This document shows, in pieces, positions 47,863 to 57,550 of a DNA stretch of 64,000 nt. The translations under genes and the position numbers were made by a program. A model generated the notes under the pieces. It saw nothing but the letters and a program-made list of their open reading frames with translations. It was not told where the DNA came from and searched no databases. This DNA is from Comamonas testosteroni ATCC 11996 (GTDB taxonomy: Bacteria > Pseudomonadota > Gammaproteobacteria > Burkholderiales > Burkholderiaceae_C): positions 248,001 to 312,000 of the forward strand of contig NZ_AHIL01000026.1 in assembly GCF_000241525.1 (NCBI RefSeq), written 5' to 3'. Position 1 is the stretch's first letter, and each line of letters opens with the position of its first letter.

Positions 47863-48059
47863 TGGTGACGCATGCGATGCCTGAAACAGGAGTCACCTGC
47901 CGTGCAGCGCTGGGCTAACACGTTGGCGAGCAAGGTTCAGCGAATACTGTCGCTGAACGTTAAGCCGCCATCCAGGGGCTGTCGACTACTTGAGAGTGAT
48001 CGCAACGGCTGCACACCAAACCATGCGAAAGCTGACAAGCTTGTACCAAAGCGTGTGGA

Positions 48060-48485
48060 TCAGGCCATATTTGCGGACCAACTGCGAACTTGCTTTCGTG
48101 ATTTGATCTTCCAGCCATCCTTTGTGCGCTCAAGGCTGTCTTCATACCAGAGGCCGCTCACAGAAGTGGCTTCTTTGCCTTCAGGCGTCTTGCCTGTCAT
48201 GGGGACGATGGCTGCAGATCGAGCGGTGGCGCTATTTCCTGCCAGATCAATTTTGACGGTAGAGACTGTGTGCTGTGTCGAGGGCAGGCTGCCAAGGATT
48301 GGCGCAAAAAACGCTTGCAGCTCGGCAGGAGAGCCTTTGGGGCCACCAAGAGCGGTGAAGTCCAAAATCGCATCAGGAAGAAATATCGCTTGAAACGAGT
48401 GCCAATCCTTTTCATCTAAGGCATGACAGTAACGTGCCAGGAGTTCATTGATTTCTACCTTGTCCGAGATGTCCTGAAGTGTCAT
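48060..48485 (-). CDS. SnoaL-like / NTF2-fold protein
   Basis: This is a 141-residue protein of the nuclear transport factor 2 superfamily. The typical start IRDLLARY-like pattern appears as VEINELLARYCHALDEKDW, followed by FLPDAILDFTALGG and the C-terminal strand GWKIKSRKQVRSW. GGAG lies before ATG 48485, which decides the start. Such proteins act as small enzymes (dehydratase, isomerase or hydroxylase partners) or ligand binders. It is divergent from a LysR gene across 378 bases, so LysR may control it. Confidence 0.7.
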   Translation of the reverse strand: MTLQDISDKVEINELLARYCHALDEKDWHSFQAIFLPDAILDFTALGGPKGSPAELQAFFAPILGSLPSTQHTVSTVKIDLAGNSATARSAAIVPMTGKTPEGKEATSVSGLWYEDSLERTKDGWKIKSRKQVRSWSANMA

Positions 48486-48863
48486 TGCTGGCTCCGTTTG
48501 GAAGTCATGATTTGAACCAATCAGGACAATACGAGCATTAGCTGGCTGGACATCGTCTGTATCGACTATCGCGCATGTAGCGATGCTGTTCGAGGAGCAC
48601 CTCAGCCTTCGCTTTTGATTGCCCTCGGAGGCAGAGCGCGACCCTGAGCGGACATTCTCTGAGTAGGCCGGGTGCCGATGTTCTGTCGAAACCCAGATCG
48701 GTCTGGACGGATGTGCTGGAAGGGCGCGTTGCGCAAGTCTCGGCAATGAGAACTTGCCAACGAAACGGCGCGACTTCGATCAGTCAAAGCTCAATGGAAT
48801 TCAGGAATCCATGGCTGATGTCTTCTATTATTGGTCCAGCCTCTGGAGTTTATTTCCATAAAC
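48486..48863. promoter_or_regulatory. Divergent intergenic region, NTF2-like gene / lysR
   Basis: No gene is supported in these 378 bases. The region should hold both promoters and the LysR binding site. Confidence 0.4.
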
Positions 48864-49772
48864 ATGTATTCCTCTGAACGCCTGAAAGGCATAGATGTCT
48901 TCGTATCTGTGGTGGACGCCGGTAGTTTCACCGCTGCCTCGGAACGCCTGAACCTGACCAACTCCGCCGTGGGCAAGGCGGTTGCACGTCTGGAGTCACG
49001 CCTGGGCGTGCGGCTGTTTGAGCGGACCACCCGTCGCCTTTCGTTGACCGATGCGGGGCAGGCCTTTCACCGGACCTGCCAGCGTGTCCTTGGCGAACTG
49101 GAGGAGGCCGAGCATGTACTGAAAGCCGAAGACACGGTGCCAGTGGGCAAGCTGCGCATCGACCTTCCTGCAACATATGGCCGCATGTGTGTAATGCCTG
49201 TGCTCTTCGACTTCATGAAAGTCTATCCCGGCGTGCAGCCGGAGATTTCCTTCACAGATCGATTTGTGGACCTTGTGGAAGATGGGGTGGATGTCGCGGT
49301 GCGCATTGGCGGCGGCGAGACCTGGCCGGCTCCCATCGGATATCGCTTTCTCGGCAGGGAGCGGCGCATCTTCTGCTGCGCACCGAGCTACCTGGAAAAG
49401 GTTGGCGAGATTGAGGATGATGTGGAGTCGCTGGACCGCTTGGATTCCGTGCTCTACCGGCGCCCCAACGGCACACCCAGCCCATGGCTGATTCAGTGCA
49501 GGGATGCACCCATCGAACACTACAGCCCTGCAGCGAGATTGGAGGTGGGCAGCGCTGAATCCTGGGTGGAAGCCGTGAGCCAAGGATTCGGGGTAGCCCA
49601 GATTTCAACTTGGCTCATTGGCGAGCGCTTGGCCAAGAGCGAACTGGTGGAAGTATTGCCCTCCTTGGCGGTGAATGGCCTGCCTCTGTATCTCCAATGG
49701 CAGCGCAGCCGGCAATTGCTGCCCAAGGTAGACGCATTACTCAGCCATCTAGGAGCCAGGCTGCGTGTCTGA
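48864..49772 (+). CDS. LysR family transcriptional regulator
   Basis: This 302-residue regulator has an N-terminal helix-turn-helix (SFTAASERLNLTNSAVGKAVARLE) and a substrate-binding domain starting with KLRIDLPATYGRM and DGVDVAVRIGG, which belongs to the CrgA/AaeR-like group. ATG 48864 is used rather than the earlier frame opening. It lies just upstream of an MFS exporter, 95 bases away, and probably regulates it. Confidence 0.9.
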   Translation: MYSSERLKGIDVFVSVVDAGSFTAASERLNLTNSAVGKAVARLESRLGVRLFERTTRRLSLTDAGQAFHRTCQRVLGELEEAEHVLKAEDTVPVGKLRIDLPATYGRMCVMPVLFDFMKVYPGVQPEISFTDRFVDLVEDGVDVAVRIGGGETWPAPIGYRFLGRERRIFCCAPSYLEKVGEIEDDVESLDRLDSVLYRRPNGTPSPWLIQCRDAPIEHYSPAARLEVGSAESWVEAVSQGFGVAQISTWLIGERLAKSELVEVLPSLAVNGLPLYLQWQRSRQLLPKVDALLSHLGARLRV

Positions 49773-49867
49773 TTATGGAATTTTTGGATGAAGTCAATGG
49801 AATTTGCATCCAACATAAGAATGTTGGGAGTTAATAAGCTCTGGGTTTGAAAATCCCCTTGCTGAAA

Positions 49868-51064
49868 ATGTCCTCTTCGTCTAACACCGCCTGTCAGGGT
49901 CCAGGAAATGCCGCGCAGGCTGGCACCGCATCCATGTATATCCTGGCGATTGCGGCGTTCGTGATCGTCACGACCGAGTTCTTGATGGTCGGCCTGCTGC
50001 CGGCACTTGCTCGCGATCTGTCGATTTCCATCGCTACGGCAGGCCAACTGGTCACCTTGTTCGCAATCGTGGTGATGTTCTTCGGGCCGCCCCTGACGGC
50101 ATGGCTGGCACACGTAGAGCGCAAACGTTTGTTCATGGCGATTTTGGCTCTCTTCGCCGTGTCCAACGCCGTGGCCGCACTGGCCCCGAACTTCTGGGTC
50201 CTGGCCGTTGCCCGCATCATTCCTGCGCTTGCGTTGCCGGTGTTCTGGGGGACGGCCAGCGAGACAGCAGCTCAGCTGGCCGGGGTCGAGCGCGCAGGCA
50301 AGGCCGTTTCCACGGTCTACCTCGGGATTTCCGCGGCCATGCTGCTGGGGATTCCCTTGGGCACGGTCGCAGGCGACGCCATGGGCTGGCGCGGCGCTTT
50401 CTGGGTGCTCGCGATCATGTCCTTGTTGATTGCCGTCCTCTTGCACTGCTTCATGCCTGCCATGGTCGCAGGCCAACGGGTCGGGCTTGCACAGCAGGTG
50501 CGTATCCTCCGCGATCCGGCCTTTGTGGCCAACGTGCTGCTGTCGGTCGCGGTGTTCACGGCCATGTTTACGGGGTACACCTACCTGGCAGAGCTGCTGG
50601 AGAAGGTTGCGCATGTGCCTTCGGTGCATGTGGGCTGGTGGCTGATGGGTTTCGGCGCCGTCGGCCTTCTCGGAAACCGGCTGGGCGGAATATGGGTAGA
50701 CCGCAAGCCGCTGGCAACCACCGCACTGTTCAGCGTCGTGCTGGCTATTGGTATGCTGGCTACGGTACTGATGGCAGCGCAACCGGCAGGGTTGGCCCTC
50801 GCGTTGGGCGTGTGGGGCATTGCGAACACGGCGCTGTATCCCATCTGCCAGATCCGGGTCATGAAGTCAGCACCACATGCCCAGGCTCTGGCCGGAACCA
50901 TTAACGTCTCGGCTGCCAACGGAGGTATCGCGCTGGGTGCGCTGCTAGGTGGGGCAAGCATCACCTGGTGGGATGCCGGCAGTGTTGCCGTTGCAGGAGC
51001 TGTTTGTGCAGCAGTTGCTGCCGTTGCCGCAGCAGGTATCAGTCGATGGCTGGGAAAGCGCTGA
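49868..51064 (+). CDS. MFS transporter, DHA1 family (AraJ/YdhP/NepI type)
   Basis: This is an inner-membrane exporter of about 398 residues with 12 hydrophobic helices. FVIVTTEFLMVGLLPALARDL in helix 1 is diagnostic of the DHA1 subgroup that exports sugars, purine ribonucleosides or drugs. ATG 49868 is preferred over TTG 49847. It follows a LysR regulator, a common efflux cassette arrangement. Confidence 0.88.
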   Translation: MSSSSNTACQGPGNAAQAGTASMYILAIAAFVIVTTEFLMVGLLPALARDLSISIATAGQLVTLFAIVVMFFGPPLTAWLAHVERKRLFMAILALFAVSNAVAALAPNFWVLAVARIIPALALPVFWGTASETAAQLAGVERAGKAVSTVYLGISAAMLLGIPLGTVAGDAMGWRGAFWVLAIMSLLIAVLLHCFMPAMVAGQRVGLAQQVRILRDPAFVANVLLSVAVFTAMFTGYTYLAELLEKVAHVPSVHVGWWLMGFGAVGLLGNRLGGIWVDRKPLATTALFSVVLAIGMLATVLMAAQPAGLALALGVWGIANTALYPICQIRVMKSAPHAQALAGTINVSAANGGIALGALLGGASITWWDAGSVAVAGAVCAAVAAVAAAGISRWLGKR

Positions 51065-51252
51065 AGATGGCGTTTCGTGTGACTTGCTCAGGTAGGTGAA
51101 CGTCCGTGGCGAAAACCGATTGCGGCTGTCGCAGCTCAGCCCATTGCAGTCATACAACTGGCGATAGGACTTCTATATGACAGAGCGTCTACAGCCATCG
51201 AGTCGCTGAATATATGCTCTTGTCCGTCGTCATTTCTTCAGGTACAGATGCT

Positions 51253-51462
51253 ATGAAAATCAGTGCTCGCAATGTCTTGCAAGGCAAGGTTATCTCGATT
51301 GTCACGGGCCCGGTCAGCACGGAATTGACACTAGAAGTTGCCCCTGGTGTGAGAGTCACGTCCTCTATCACCTCAACGTCGGCCCAGTCCCTGGGATTGA
51401 CGGAGGGCGACAATGCGTATGCCGTCATTAAGGCGTCGTCGGTGATGGTTGCTGTGGATTGA
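51253..51462 (+). CDS. Molbindin, single TOBE-domain molybdate-binding protein
   Basis: This is a 69-residue protein. MKISARNVLQGKVISIVTGPVS, followed by EVAPGVRVTSSIT and AYAVIKASSVMVAVD, is the standard Mop/TOBE domain that binds molybdate in oligomers. ATG 51253 starts exactly at the family start. No modABC genes are adjacent. A terminator follows. Confidence 0.9.
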   Translation: MKISARNVLQGKVISIVTGPVSTELTLEVAPGVRVTSSITSTSAQSLGLTEGDNAYAVIKASSVMVAVD

Positions 51463-51483
51463 ACAGTTCTGCTGTCTAAGCAA

Positions 51484-51507
51484 AAAGGCTCCTGTAGGAG
51501 CCTTTCT
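51484..51507 (+). terminator. Terminator after molbindin gene
   Basis: AAAGGCTCC-TGTA-GGAGCCTTT is a nine-base perfect stem preceded by A residues and followed by CTG. It lies 21 bases after the stop. Confidence 0.75.
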
Positions 51508-51683
51508 GATCCAGCCAGTTCAGATCGATTGCATGCGCTAAGCTGAAAACTTCTTTCGCGAGTACAACGATCTCCAGACCGGCGCAGCGGATCGAACGGC
51601 GAGGTCTGCGCAGACAGCCTGCAGGCATCAGGCGCCGGACAAGGGATCGCTGCGCTTCTGGATCCCGGGCGTTTGAGGTCCAA

Positions 51684-52016
51684 TCAAGTCAGGTGGTCTT
51701 CCACAATCAACCAGCCCATGCTGCCAACACCATCATTGATGATGTCCAAGTGGTTGCCGCCCTCGTACACACGAATGTTTTGACCAACGAAGGCTTTGGG
51801 TGCAACGCGCTCAATATTGGACAGAACCAGTCTTATTTGCTCGCCAATCTCAGAAAGCGACTTTTGAGAGTAGTCGATGTCGATAGCCTCGGCCAGCAGT
51901 CCATAGACAACTCTCTTTTTCCCCTCTTCAGGGAAAGAGAGCACCTTTGTATGCAAGAGCTCTGCATTCGAAAATTTGCGACCAGTGAGCTTTTCAAAAA
52001 CTTCAATGCTTGGCAA
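51684..52016 (-). CDS. Hypothetical small acidic protein
   Basis: I do not recognise this 110-residue protein. It is cytoplasmic, with an N-terminal helical part (IEVFEKLTGRKFSNAELL) and a strand-rich C-terminus (NIRVYEGGNHLDIINDG). Size and the Ile/Val/Glu-rich composition are like those of immunity proteins in contact-dependent or type VI systems, but no toxin gene is adjacent. Base composition is lower in GC than the flanks. Confidence 0.55.
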   Translation of the reverse strand: MPSIEVFEKLTGRKFSNAELLHTKVLSFPEEGKKRVVYGLLAEAIDIDYSQKSLSEIGEQIRLVLSNIERVAPKAFVGQNIRVYEGGNHLDIINDGVGSMGWLIVEDHLT

Positions 52017-52164
52017 AGTTCCCTCCTAGCGCAGCGTGACTCAATGTAACCAGCATAGTCGAGCGCATTGAAGAGATGCAAGCACCAAGAGCGCGTAGTT
52101 ACGCTTACTTCATTAATGAAACCAGGACTGCAAACGACCCAGACCAGTCGCTGGAAAGCGTTTG

Positions 52165-52506
52165 TCAATCGTCCTCGGGTGCCTGATCCTGCCCGTGAAA
52201 GGCTTCCCATGCTGCTGCTTCCAGTTCACCGCCATCAGAGATGAGATTGCCGTCCTCATCATGAAGCGTATACGTTTGTTGCTCGCCTCCAATGCTCGCG
52301 GCGCCATCGAGTCCCAGCAGCAATGTATACATGGTGTCTCTCAGCACAGAATCCAGAATTGCTCGAAGTTGCTCGTGCTGCTTGGGCGTAAGTCCTAGAG
52401 CCTCGATCCTCGCTGCGACCTCCGACTCTTCATGAGCATTCATGAAAGACAAAAGAAGTTCTGATTTGAGGTTGACCCAGTTTTCAACAAATTGTTTGGA
52501 GTCCAT
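52165..52506 (-). CDS. Hypothetical small acidic protein
   Basis: This 113-residue acidic protein has no family I can name. The N-terminal half is helical (FVENWVNLKSELLLSFM), then TLLLGLDGAASIGGEQQTY and a strand turn LHDEDGNLIS, and it ends in GQDQAPEDD. ATG 52506 is preferred over an ATG at 52533. It stands 148 bases upstream of the other small acidic gene on the same strand. An orphan immunity-type role is possible but unproven. Confidence 0.55.
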   Translation of the reverse strand: MDSKQFVENWVNLKSELLLSFMNAHEESEVAARIEALGLTPKQHEQLRAILDSVLRDTMYTLLLGLDGAASIGGEQQTYTLHDEDGNLISDGGELEAAAWEAFHGQDQAPEDD

Positions 52507-52633
52507 CGTCATATACCAGGATGAAATGATCAAAAAACCGCTATTGGCCGATTGAATCCCCGCCCATCGCAGTCATCGGCAGCGTCTAGGATGCTGAAGA
52601 AAAATTACGGCAAAAATCGCGACTGGTGGCAAC

Positions 52634-53557
52634 TCACTGCTCGCCAGCACTCTGTTTGCAGCTGTTCATTACAGCAAGCCTGAGCCAGGTCAACGCAGGG
52701 TCATTGTGCTTTCGCGTGTGCCAGGCTTGCTGGTATGCCATTTTCGGTAGTTGCAATTGGCGTGGAGGCGCAAACTGCCGCAGATTCTTGAATGAGCGCA
52801 GCGGGCCTACAGCACGACGGGCAATCGTCAGAACCAGATCGGTACCTGGCAGCAATTCAACCGCAGCGCTCCAGTGTGGCAAGGCCACCGCAATCCTCCT
52901 TTTGAGTCCCTTGGCGGCGAGTGCGCGCTCGATCTCGTCGTTCGCATCCGGCCTCAATGCCAGCATGACATGAGGGCGCGTCAGCCATTCCTCTAACGAC
53001 AGTCCTCCTTTTTCCGGACTGACGGCCTTGTCTGCGAGACAGATGAAATCCTCTTCGAACAGTGTTTCGACCTGGATGTCTTGTGCAAGATCGGGAAAGA
53101 TCCCCAGAGCCAGGTCCAATTCACCATCGGCTAGCTGTACCAGCATGGCATCCCGGCTGGCCTGACTGATGGCGAAGTCAAAGCCGGGCGCATGTTTGCG
53201 GACGTATCGCATCAGGTCCGGAAGTACCAGACGAGCCGCATAGTCGGACAGTGACAGCCTGAATCGTCGCTGCGCCTGCAGTGGATCGAACTGAGGTGTT
53301 CCCAGCAGAGTATTGAGGCTGCCCAAAGCCTCCGAGAGTGGTTGCAGCAGCGCATTGCCTCGGGCTGTCACCTCCAGCTTTCCCTGCTTGCGCACCAGCA
53401 ATGGGTCATTGAAATGCTCGCGCAGCTGAGCTAGCGAATGACTCACTGCCGGTTGGCTCTTGTGCAGGCGCATGGCAGCCCTGGTCACGTGCTTCTCGGT
53501 CAGCAACGCGTGAAGTGTCAGCAGCAGATTGAGGTCGATACGACGCAGATCATCCAT
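52634..53557 (-). CDS. LysR family transcriptional regulator
   Basis: This 307-residue regulator has a helix-turn-helix HVTRAAMRLHKSQPAVSHSLAQLREHF and a C-terminal effector domain of the NodD/LeuO-like group (RFRLSLSDYAARLVLPDL). It is divergent from a YdcZ-type transporter gene across 98 bases and probably controls it. Confidence 0.9.
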   Translation of the reverse strand: MDDLRRIDLNLLLTLHALLTEKHVTRAAMRLHKSQPAVSHSLAQLREHFNDPLLVRKQGKLEVTARGNALLQPLSEALGSLNTLLGTPQFDPLQAQRRFRLSLSDYAARLVLPDLMRYVRKHAPGFDFAISQASRDAMLVQLADGELDLALGIFPDLAQDIQVETLFEEDFICLADKAVSPEKGGLSLEEWLTRPHVMLALRPDANDEIERALAAKGLKRRIAVALPHWSAAVELLPGTDLVLTIARRAVGPLRSFKNLRQFAPPRQLQLPKMAYQQAWHTRKHNDPALTWLRLAVMNSCKQSAGEQ

Positions 53558-53655
53558 GTGAAGAATAGTACATGTGCATATAAACGATTTCCATAATTAA
53601 TCCGTATGCGAGACCATTCAAACATTGCTTGTAGACGTTTGAAGGAGTGGCAGAT

Positions 53656-54177
53656 ATGAACAGCAAGATGGCATTGATGACGGTCGCCTCACTGGGCATG
53701 GCCTTGCTGGCGGGGGCCATCCTGCCTTTTCAGGCCGCAGCAAATGCCAACGTAGGCCGTGCTCTTGGTCACCCTTTCTGGGGGGCTGCCACATCGCTGG
53801 TGATCAGCCTGGCCGTGATGGTGCCCATGCTGATTCTGGTCAAAGCCCCCATGCCGAATTTCAGCAATGCGTTTCACGGTCCCTGGTGGTTGTGGATCGG
53901 CGGTGTCCTGGGGGCTGTTTACGTCGCCAGTGCTGCAGCCCTGATACCCAAACTGGGTGCCGGCGGATTTCTGGTCGCCGTGGTCGCAGGGCAGATGGTC
54001 GTGGCGGTCTTGATCGATCACTTCGGTGTCATGGGGCTGGAGCCAAAGCCCATCAACGTCATGCGTGTGCTGGGTGTGCTCCTGATTCTTGGCGGGGTGT
54101 TCCTGATCCAGGGAGCGGGAGCAGCCAGGCCTGCCGCCACAGCGATCCCCGTCACCTCCAGCGTGGGCTTGGCGTGA
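53656..54177 (+). CDS. DMT superfamily transporter, DUF606/YdcZ type
   Basis: This 173-residue membrane protein has five hydrophobic helices. LAGAILPFQAAANANVGRALG and HPFWGAATSLVISL, with GPWWLWIGGVLGAVYVAS, are the DUF606 signature. AAGGAG before ATG 53656 decides the start over a GTG at 53647. It is paired with a divergent LysR gene. The substrate is unknown. Confidence 0.85.
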   Translation: MNSKMALMTVASLGMALLAGAILPFQAAANANVGRALGHPFWGAATSLVISLAVMVPMLILVKAPMPNFSNAFHGPWWLWIGGVLGAVYVASAAALIPKLGAGGFLVAVVAGQMVVAVLIDHFGVMGLEPKPINVMRVLGVLLILGGVFLIQGAGAARPAATAIPVTSSVGLA

Positions 54178-54445
54178 GCACAAAAATAGTGATTGACCCA
54201 CTGGCGCGGCACCAGTGCGCTGAACACTTCTGGAAAGGAAATGGAAATCAGCGCCTCACGCCGAAATGCTCAATGCGAGCCCTTGGGTGGACATTGACGG
54301 CCCCATGTCGTAACTGCTTGACAAGATCAAGCACGCACGGGCCTTCCGATCGAAAAAATGTCCCTGACGCTCGCCGAATGTTTGGGGTTCCATCACACCA
54401 AGTGCATACGATTAGAAGTATGCATGCCTGGAGCAGGAGATCGCG

Positions 54446-54862
54446 ATGAGCAAATTCAGTATTCAGCACATTGATCACATCGTGTTGCGCGTCACCGACC
54501 TGGAGCACAGCATCCGCTTATACCAAGTGGTCCTGGGCTGTACCTTGGTGAAGCGCCGCGAGGATCTGGGTATGGTTCACCTGCGAGCTGGTGCATCCAT
54601 GATTGACCTGGTGGATGTTGAGGGCCCTTTAGGCCGTGCGGGGGGCGCTGCGGCCACAAGCGAGCGCAGAAACGTCGATCATTTTTGCCTGCGTATCGAG
54701 CCATTTGATGAGCAAGCCATCCTCTTGCACCTGGCTGGCCACGGTCTCGAGGCAGATAGGGCGGTGCGACGCTTTGGCGCTGACGGCATGGGCCTGTCCA
54801 TCTACTGCAAAGACCCGGACGGCAATCAGCTTGAACTTAAAGGGCCTGCGAGCGCCGATTGA
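54446..54862 (+). CDS. VOC (glyoxalase/dioxygenase fold) family protein
   Basis: This 138-residue metal-binding-fold protein begins with IQHIDHIVLRVTDLEHSIRLY and ends with GLSIYCKDPDGNQLELKGP, the two halves of a VOC domain. Candidate metal ligands are His in DHIVLRV, His in NVDHFCLRI and Glu in QLELKG. A ribosome binding site GGAG lies before ATG 54446. The reaction cannot be deduced; virulence-protein-like VOC proteins are close in size. The 268 bases upstream hold no gene. Confidence 0.85.
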   Translation: MSKFSIQHIDHIVLRVTDLEHSIRLYQVVLGCTLVKRREDLGMVHLRAGASMIDLVDVEGPLGRAGGAAATSERRNVDHFCLRIEPFDEQAILLHLAGHGLEADRAVRRFGADGMGLSIYCKDPDGNQLELKGPASAD

Positions 54863-55062
54863 CAGCTCAGGCGGCAGTCGGAACTCCCGGAGTGCTCGCT
54901 ATGTCCGATCTGGCTGACCGAAAGACAGCCTTTGGCTGTGGATTCAAGCGATTGCGGCTGCCGCTGTCTGCCCCGCAAGAGACGCTCTCCCTTGCGACAA
55001 GTCGACACAGTCACTGTCCCTGCCACCTCAAGATGGGTTCGTTTGACCTTTAAACTAGCCGC

Positions 55063-55863
55063 ATGAATCGACGTAGTCTGGTCTTATCCGCCCTGGCCGC
55101 AGGGTTTGCTCAAGTGACGGCAGCTGGCCCCCAGCTTCAAGAAATGACAGAGTGGTCTCGGTTTTTCACAGAAGCCGATGCGCAAGGCAGCATCGTTGTT
55201 CTCGATGCACGTGATAACTCAGAAATTACCCACGTCTACAACGTGTCGCGTTCCAGTCAGCGTTACTCGCCAGCCTCTACCTTCAAGATTCCGCACAGCC
55301 TGTTTGCGCTTGATGCAGGGCTGCTGCGTGACGAATTTCAGCTCATTCAATGGGATGGTGTGAAACGGCCTGTGGCGGCGTGGAACGTGGACCAGAATCT
55401 GCGCTCCGCGATGAGGAACTCCACCGTCTGGGTGTATGAGCGCTTCGCCAAGGAACTCGGCGATGCACGCGAGAGCGCCTATATGCGCAAGATTGGGTAC
55501 GGCAATGCGGTCGCCACTGGCGACAAGCCATTCTGGGTTGAGGGCGACCTCGCCATCTCATCCTTCGAGCAGATTGCTTTCTTGCAACGGCTTTACCGCA
55601 ATCAACTGCCTTTCCAGGTCGAGCACCAGCGGCTTGTGAAGGACGTGATGGTCAATGAAGCGGGGCCTGACTGGATACTGCGTGCAAAAACGGGCTGGAC
55701 CGGAAAAATCGGCTGGTGGGTGGGCTGGGTAGAGTGGCCCAGCGGCCCCGTCTTCTTCGCCTTGAACATGGACACGCCCAACAGACTTGCCGACCTTGCC
55801 AAACGGCAAAGCATCACACGCAATATTCTGCGCTCCATTAAGGCGCTACCCACTTCAGCATAG
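55063..55863 (+). CDS. Class D beta-lactamase, OXA-2-like
   Basis: This periplasmic serine beta-lactamase of 266 residues hydrolyses penicillins, with the carboxylated Lys mechanism. A signal peptide covers about residues 1-21. All class D motifs are present: Ser72-Thr-Phe-Lys75 (STFK), Ser120-Thr-Val (STV), Tyr146-Gly-Asn (YGN), Lys209-Thr-Gly (KTG) and GWWVGWVEWP. Segments such as RSAMRNSTVWVYE and QIAFLQRLYRNQLPF resemble the OXA-2 group. I see no integron attC site or integrase near it, so it looks chromosomal. Confidence 0.95.
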   Translation: MNRRSLVLSALAAGFAQVTAAGPQLQEMTEWSRFFTEADAQGSIVVLDARDNSEITHVYNVSRSSQRYSPASTFKIPHSLFALDAGLLRDEFQLIQWDGVKRPVAAWNVDQNLRSAMRNSTVWVYERFAKELGDARESAYMRKIGYGNAVATGDKPFWVEGDLAISSFEQIAFLQRLYRNQLPFQVEHQRLVKDVMVNEAGPDWILRAKTGWTGKIGWWVGWVEWPSGPVFFALNMDTPNRLADLAKRQSITRNILRSIKALPTSA

Positions 55864-55980
55864 ATCTGAACCGGGTGCAGAAGCCGGCAGGGCTGTGTCT
55901 TGAAGAGCTCTTGCGGCCGGTTCCTGCCTTCCGTTTGCATGTTCCAAAGGGATACTTGAGATGTGAGCCGACATTGATAG

Positions 55981-56700
55981 TCAGGCGACGATCTCTCCGT
56001 TGCGGATCGCCACGCGAATGGCCTGCGCCGTCGTGGCAACGCCCAGGCGCTTGCGGATGCGGCGCAGGTGGTTTTCCACAGTGCGTTCGGACAGGCCGAG
56101 GGTTGCGGCAATCTCCGTCTGCCGCCGGCCGGCGGCCGTCCACGCAAGCACCTCGCGTTCGCGATCAGACAGGGTGCTGAGCTCCTCTTGTGGGGGCAGT
56201 TCCAGCAATCTGCGCGCTGTGCGGAATGCGGTTTGGGCGATCAACTCTAGCGCCAGCCGGGCCTGCGGCGAGGCATCAATGCGCTCGCCGCCCAGGCTCA
56301 TCGCGCCTTCCAGCCCCAGGAGGCCGAATACAGGCACTTGCAGACCGTGGATACCCGGGCCCTGCGGCGCGCGGACGACGCTGTAACGCTCGCCCTGAGC
56401 GCCGTTCGTCTTGGTCCAGAAGAAGGGCTGGTTCGTCTCCAGGATATGGCGCGTTACGGGGCAACGCCGCACGTAGGTTTCAGCATCGACAGGCGCGCCC
56501 GTGCCGAACCAGTCGCCCTCGATCCAGTAGATGCGCTCCACCGCATCGTCCCGAGCGCTGGAGGCCGAGAACAGCACAAAGCGGTCGTACCCTAGCGGCG
56601 CGCCGACAGCACGCACCGTATCTTTGATTGCGGCAAGGCTGCGGGCGCCCTCGATGGCGAGGGATCCCTGGAATGCCGCCTGCGCGATTGCGGTGCTCAT
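55981..56700 (-). CDS. LuxR family regulator with autoinducer-binding-like domain
   Basis: This 239-residue regulator has a C-terminal LuxR helix-turn-helix (LSDREREVLAWTAAGRRQTEIA and LSERTVENHLRRIRKRLGV) and an N-terminal domain resembling acyl-homoserine-lactone binders (YDRFVLFSAS, WFGTGAPVD). ATG 56700 starts one base after the hchA stop, so it is co-transcribed with hchA. No LuxI synthase is in the window, making it an orphan (solo) type. Confidence 0.85.
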   Translation of the reverse strand: MSTAIAQAAFQGSLAIEGARSLAAIKDTVRAVGAPLGYDRFVLFSASSARDDAVERIYWIEGDWFGTGAPVDAETYVRRCPVTRHILETNQPFFWTKTNGAQGERYSVVRAPQGPGIHGLQVPVFGLLGLEGAMSLGGERIDASPQARLALELIAQTAFRTARRLLELPPQEELSTLSDREREVLAWTAAGRRQTEIAATLGLSERTVENHLRRIRKRLGVATTAQAIRVAIRNGEIVA

Positions 56701-56701
56701 C

Positions 56702-57550
56702 TCAGGCCGTGACTTCCTTGAGCAAGGTTTCGGCCGCGAGCTTGCCAAGCGCATTGCCAGCCAGAGGGCTGTCGCCGGTGATCAGCTGGCGGTCCCGGTT
56801 CACGGCACCCGAGATGCCGTCGTTGACGATCTCGAAACCCAGAGCCTTGAGCCTTTCGCCGAACTTCCAGGTCAGGTGACCCGGCATGTAGCCGATGGCC
56901 GGGGTCTGTGCATCGAGTGAGTCAGGGAAGGCGCAGATCTTGTAGCCTCGGTAGATATCGCTGTCGCCAACCGCGAGGAAGGCCGCAGGGCCGTGGCACA
57001 GGGAGATGACAAACCGGTTGTTGGCCGCCGCCCATTCCAGCACCTCGCCTACATCATGGCTGCCGGGGATGCCGATCAGCGCGCCATGCCCGCCAGGGAC
57101 GAAGATGGCGGCGTACTGCTCCAGTCCTCGCTCAAGCACCGTAGACAGGCGCAGCGGCTCCTTGAATTGGGAGTGGTACTTGTTGAAGAAGCCCTTGACC
57201 GTCTCATCTTCCGAAGGCATTGCCCAGAACTCGAACTTGACAGGATTTCCCGACACCGTTGCCACATCGAACGCGAATCCCGCCTTGTCCAAGTGGTACA
57301 TGGGCAGCAGCGTCTCGACCGGGTGGTTGCCGGTGGAGAAGAAGCTGCCGTTATCGGTCAGCAAGTAACGTTCGTCTGCGCCGATCATCAGGATCTTCTT
57401 GCTGCCTTGATAGGTTTTTGCGTAGTCGGCCCCGCTCAGGTCGGACTTGGGCGACGTGAACTGGCTGAGCGAGTAGGGGGAGGGAAAGAACGCATTGAGT
57501 TCGGCCGGATCGGGCTGCGGTTGCTTGTCGGGAGTCGATGGTTCAGCCAT
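56702..57550 (-). CDS. hchA: Glyoxalase III / protein deglycase HchA (DJ-1 superfamily)
   Basis: This 282-residue cytoplasmic protein converts methylglyoxal to lactate and is linked to repair of glycated proteins. The nucleophile Cys185 lies in [12 protein letters not shown], at the same number as in E. coli HchA, with Glu79 in [13 protein letters not shown] and the typical [15 protein letters not shown] loop. ATG 57550 has AGAGGTG upstream. A LuxR regulator follows directly in the same operon. Confidence 0.93.
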   Translation of the reverse strand: MAEPSTPDKQPQPDPAELNAFFPSPYSLSQFTSPKSDLSGADYAKTYQGSKKILMIGADERYLLTDNGSFFSTGNHPVETLLPMYHLDKAGFAFDVATVSGNPVKFEFWAMPSEDETVKGFFNKYHSQFKEPLRLSTVLERGLEQYAAIFVPGGHGALIGIPGSHDVGEVLEWAAANNRFVISLCHGPAAFLAVGDSDIYRGYKICAFPDSLDAQTPAIGYMPGHLTWKFGERLKALGFEIVNDGISGAVNRDRQLITGDSPLAGNALGKLAAETLLKEVTA

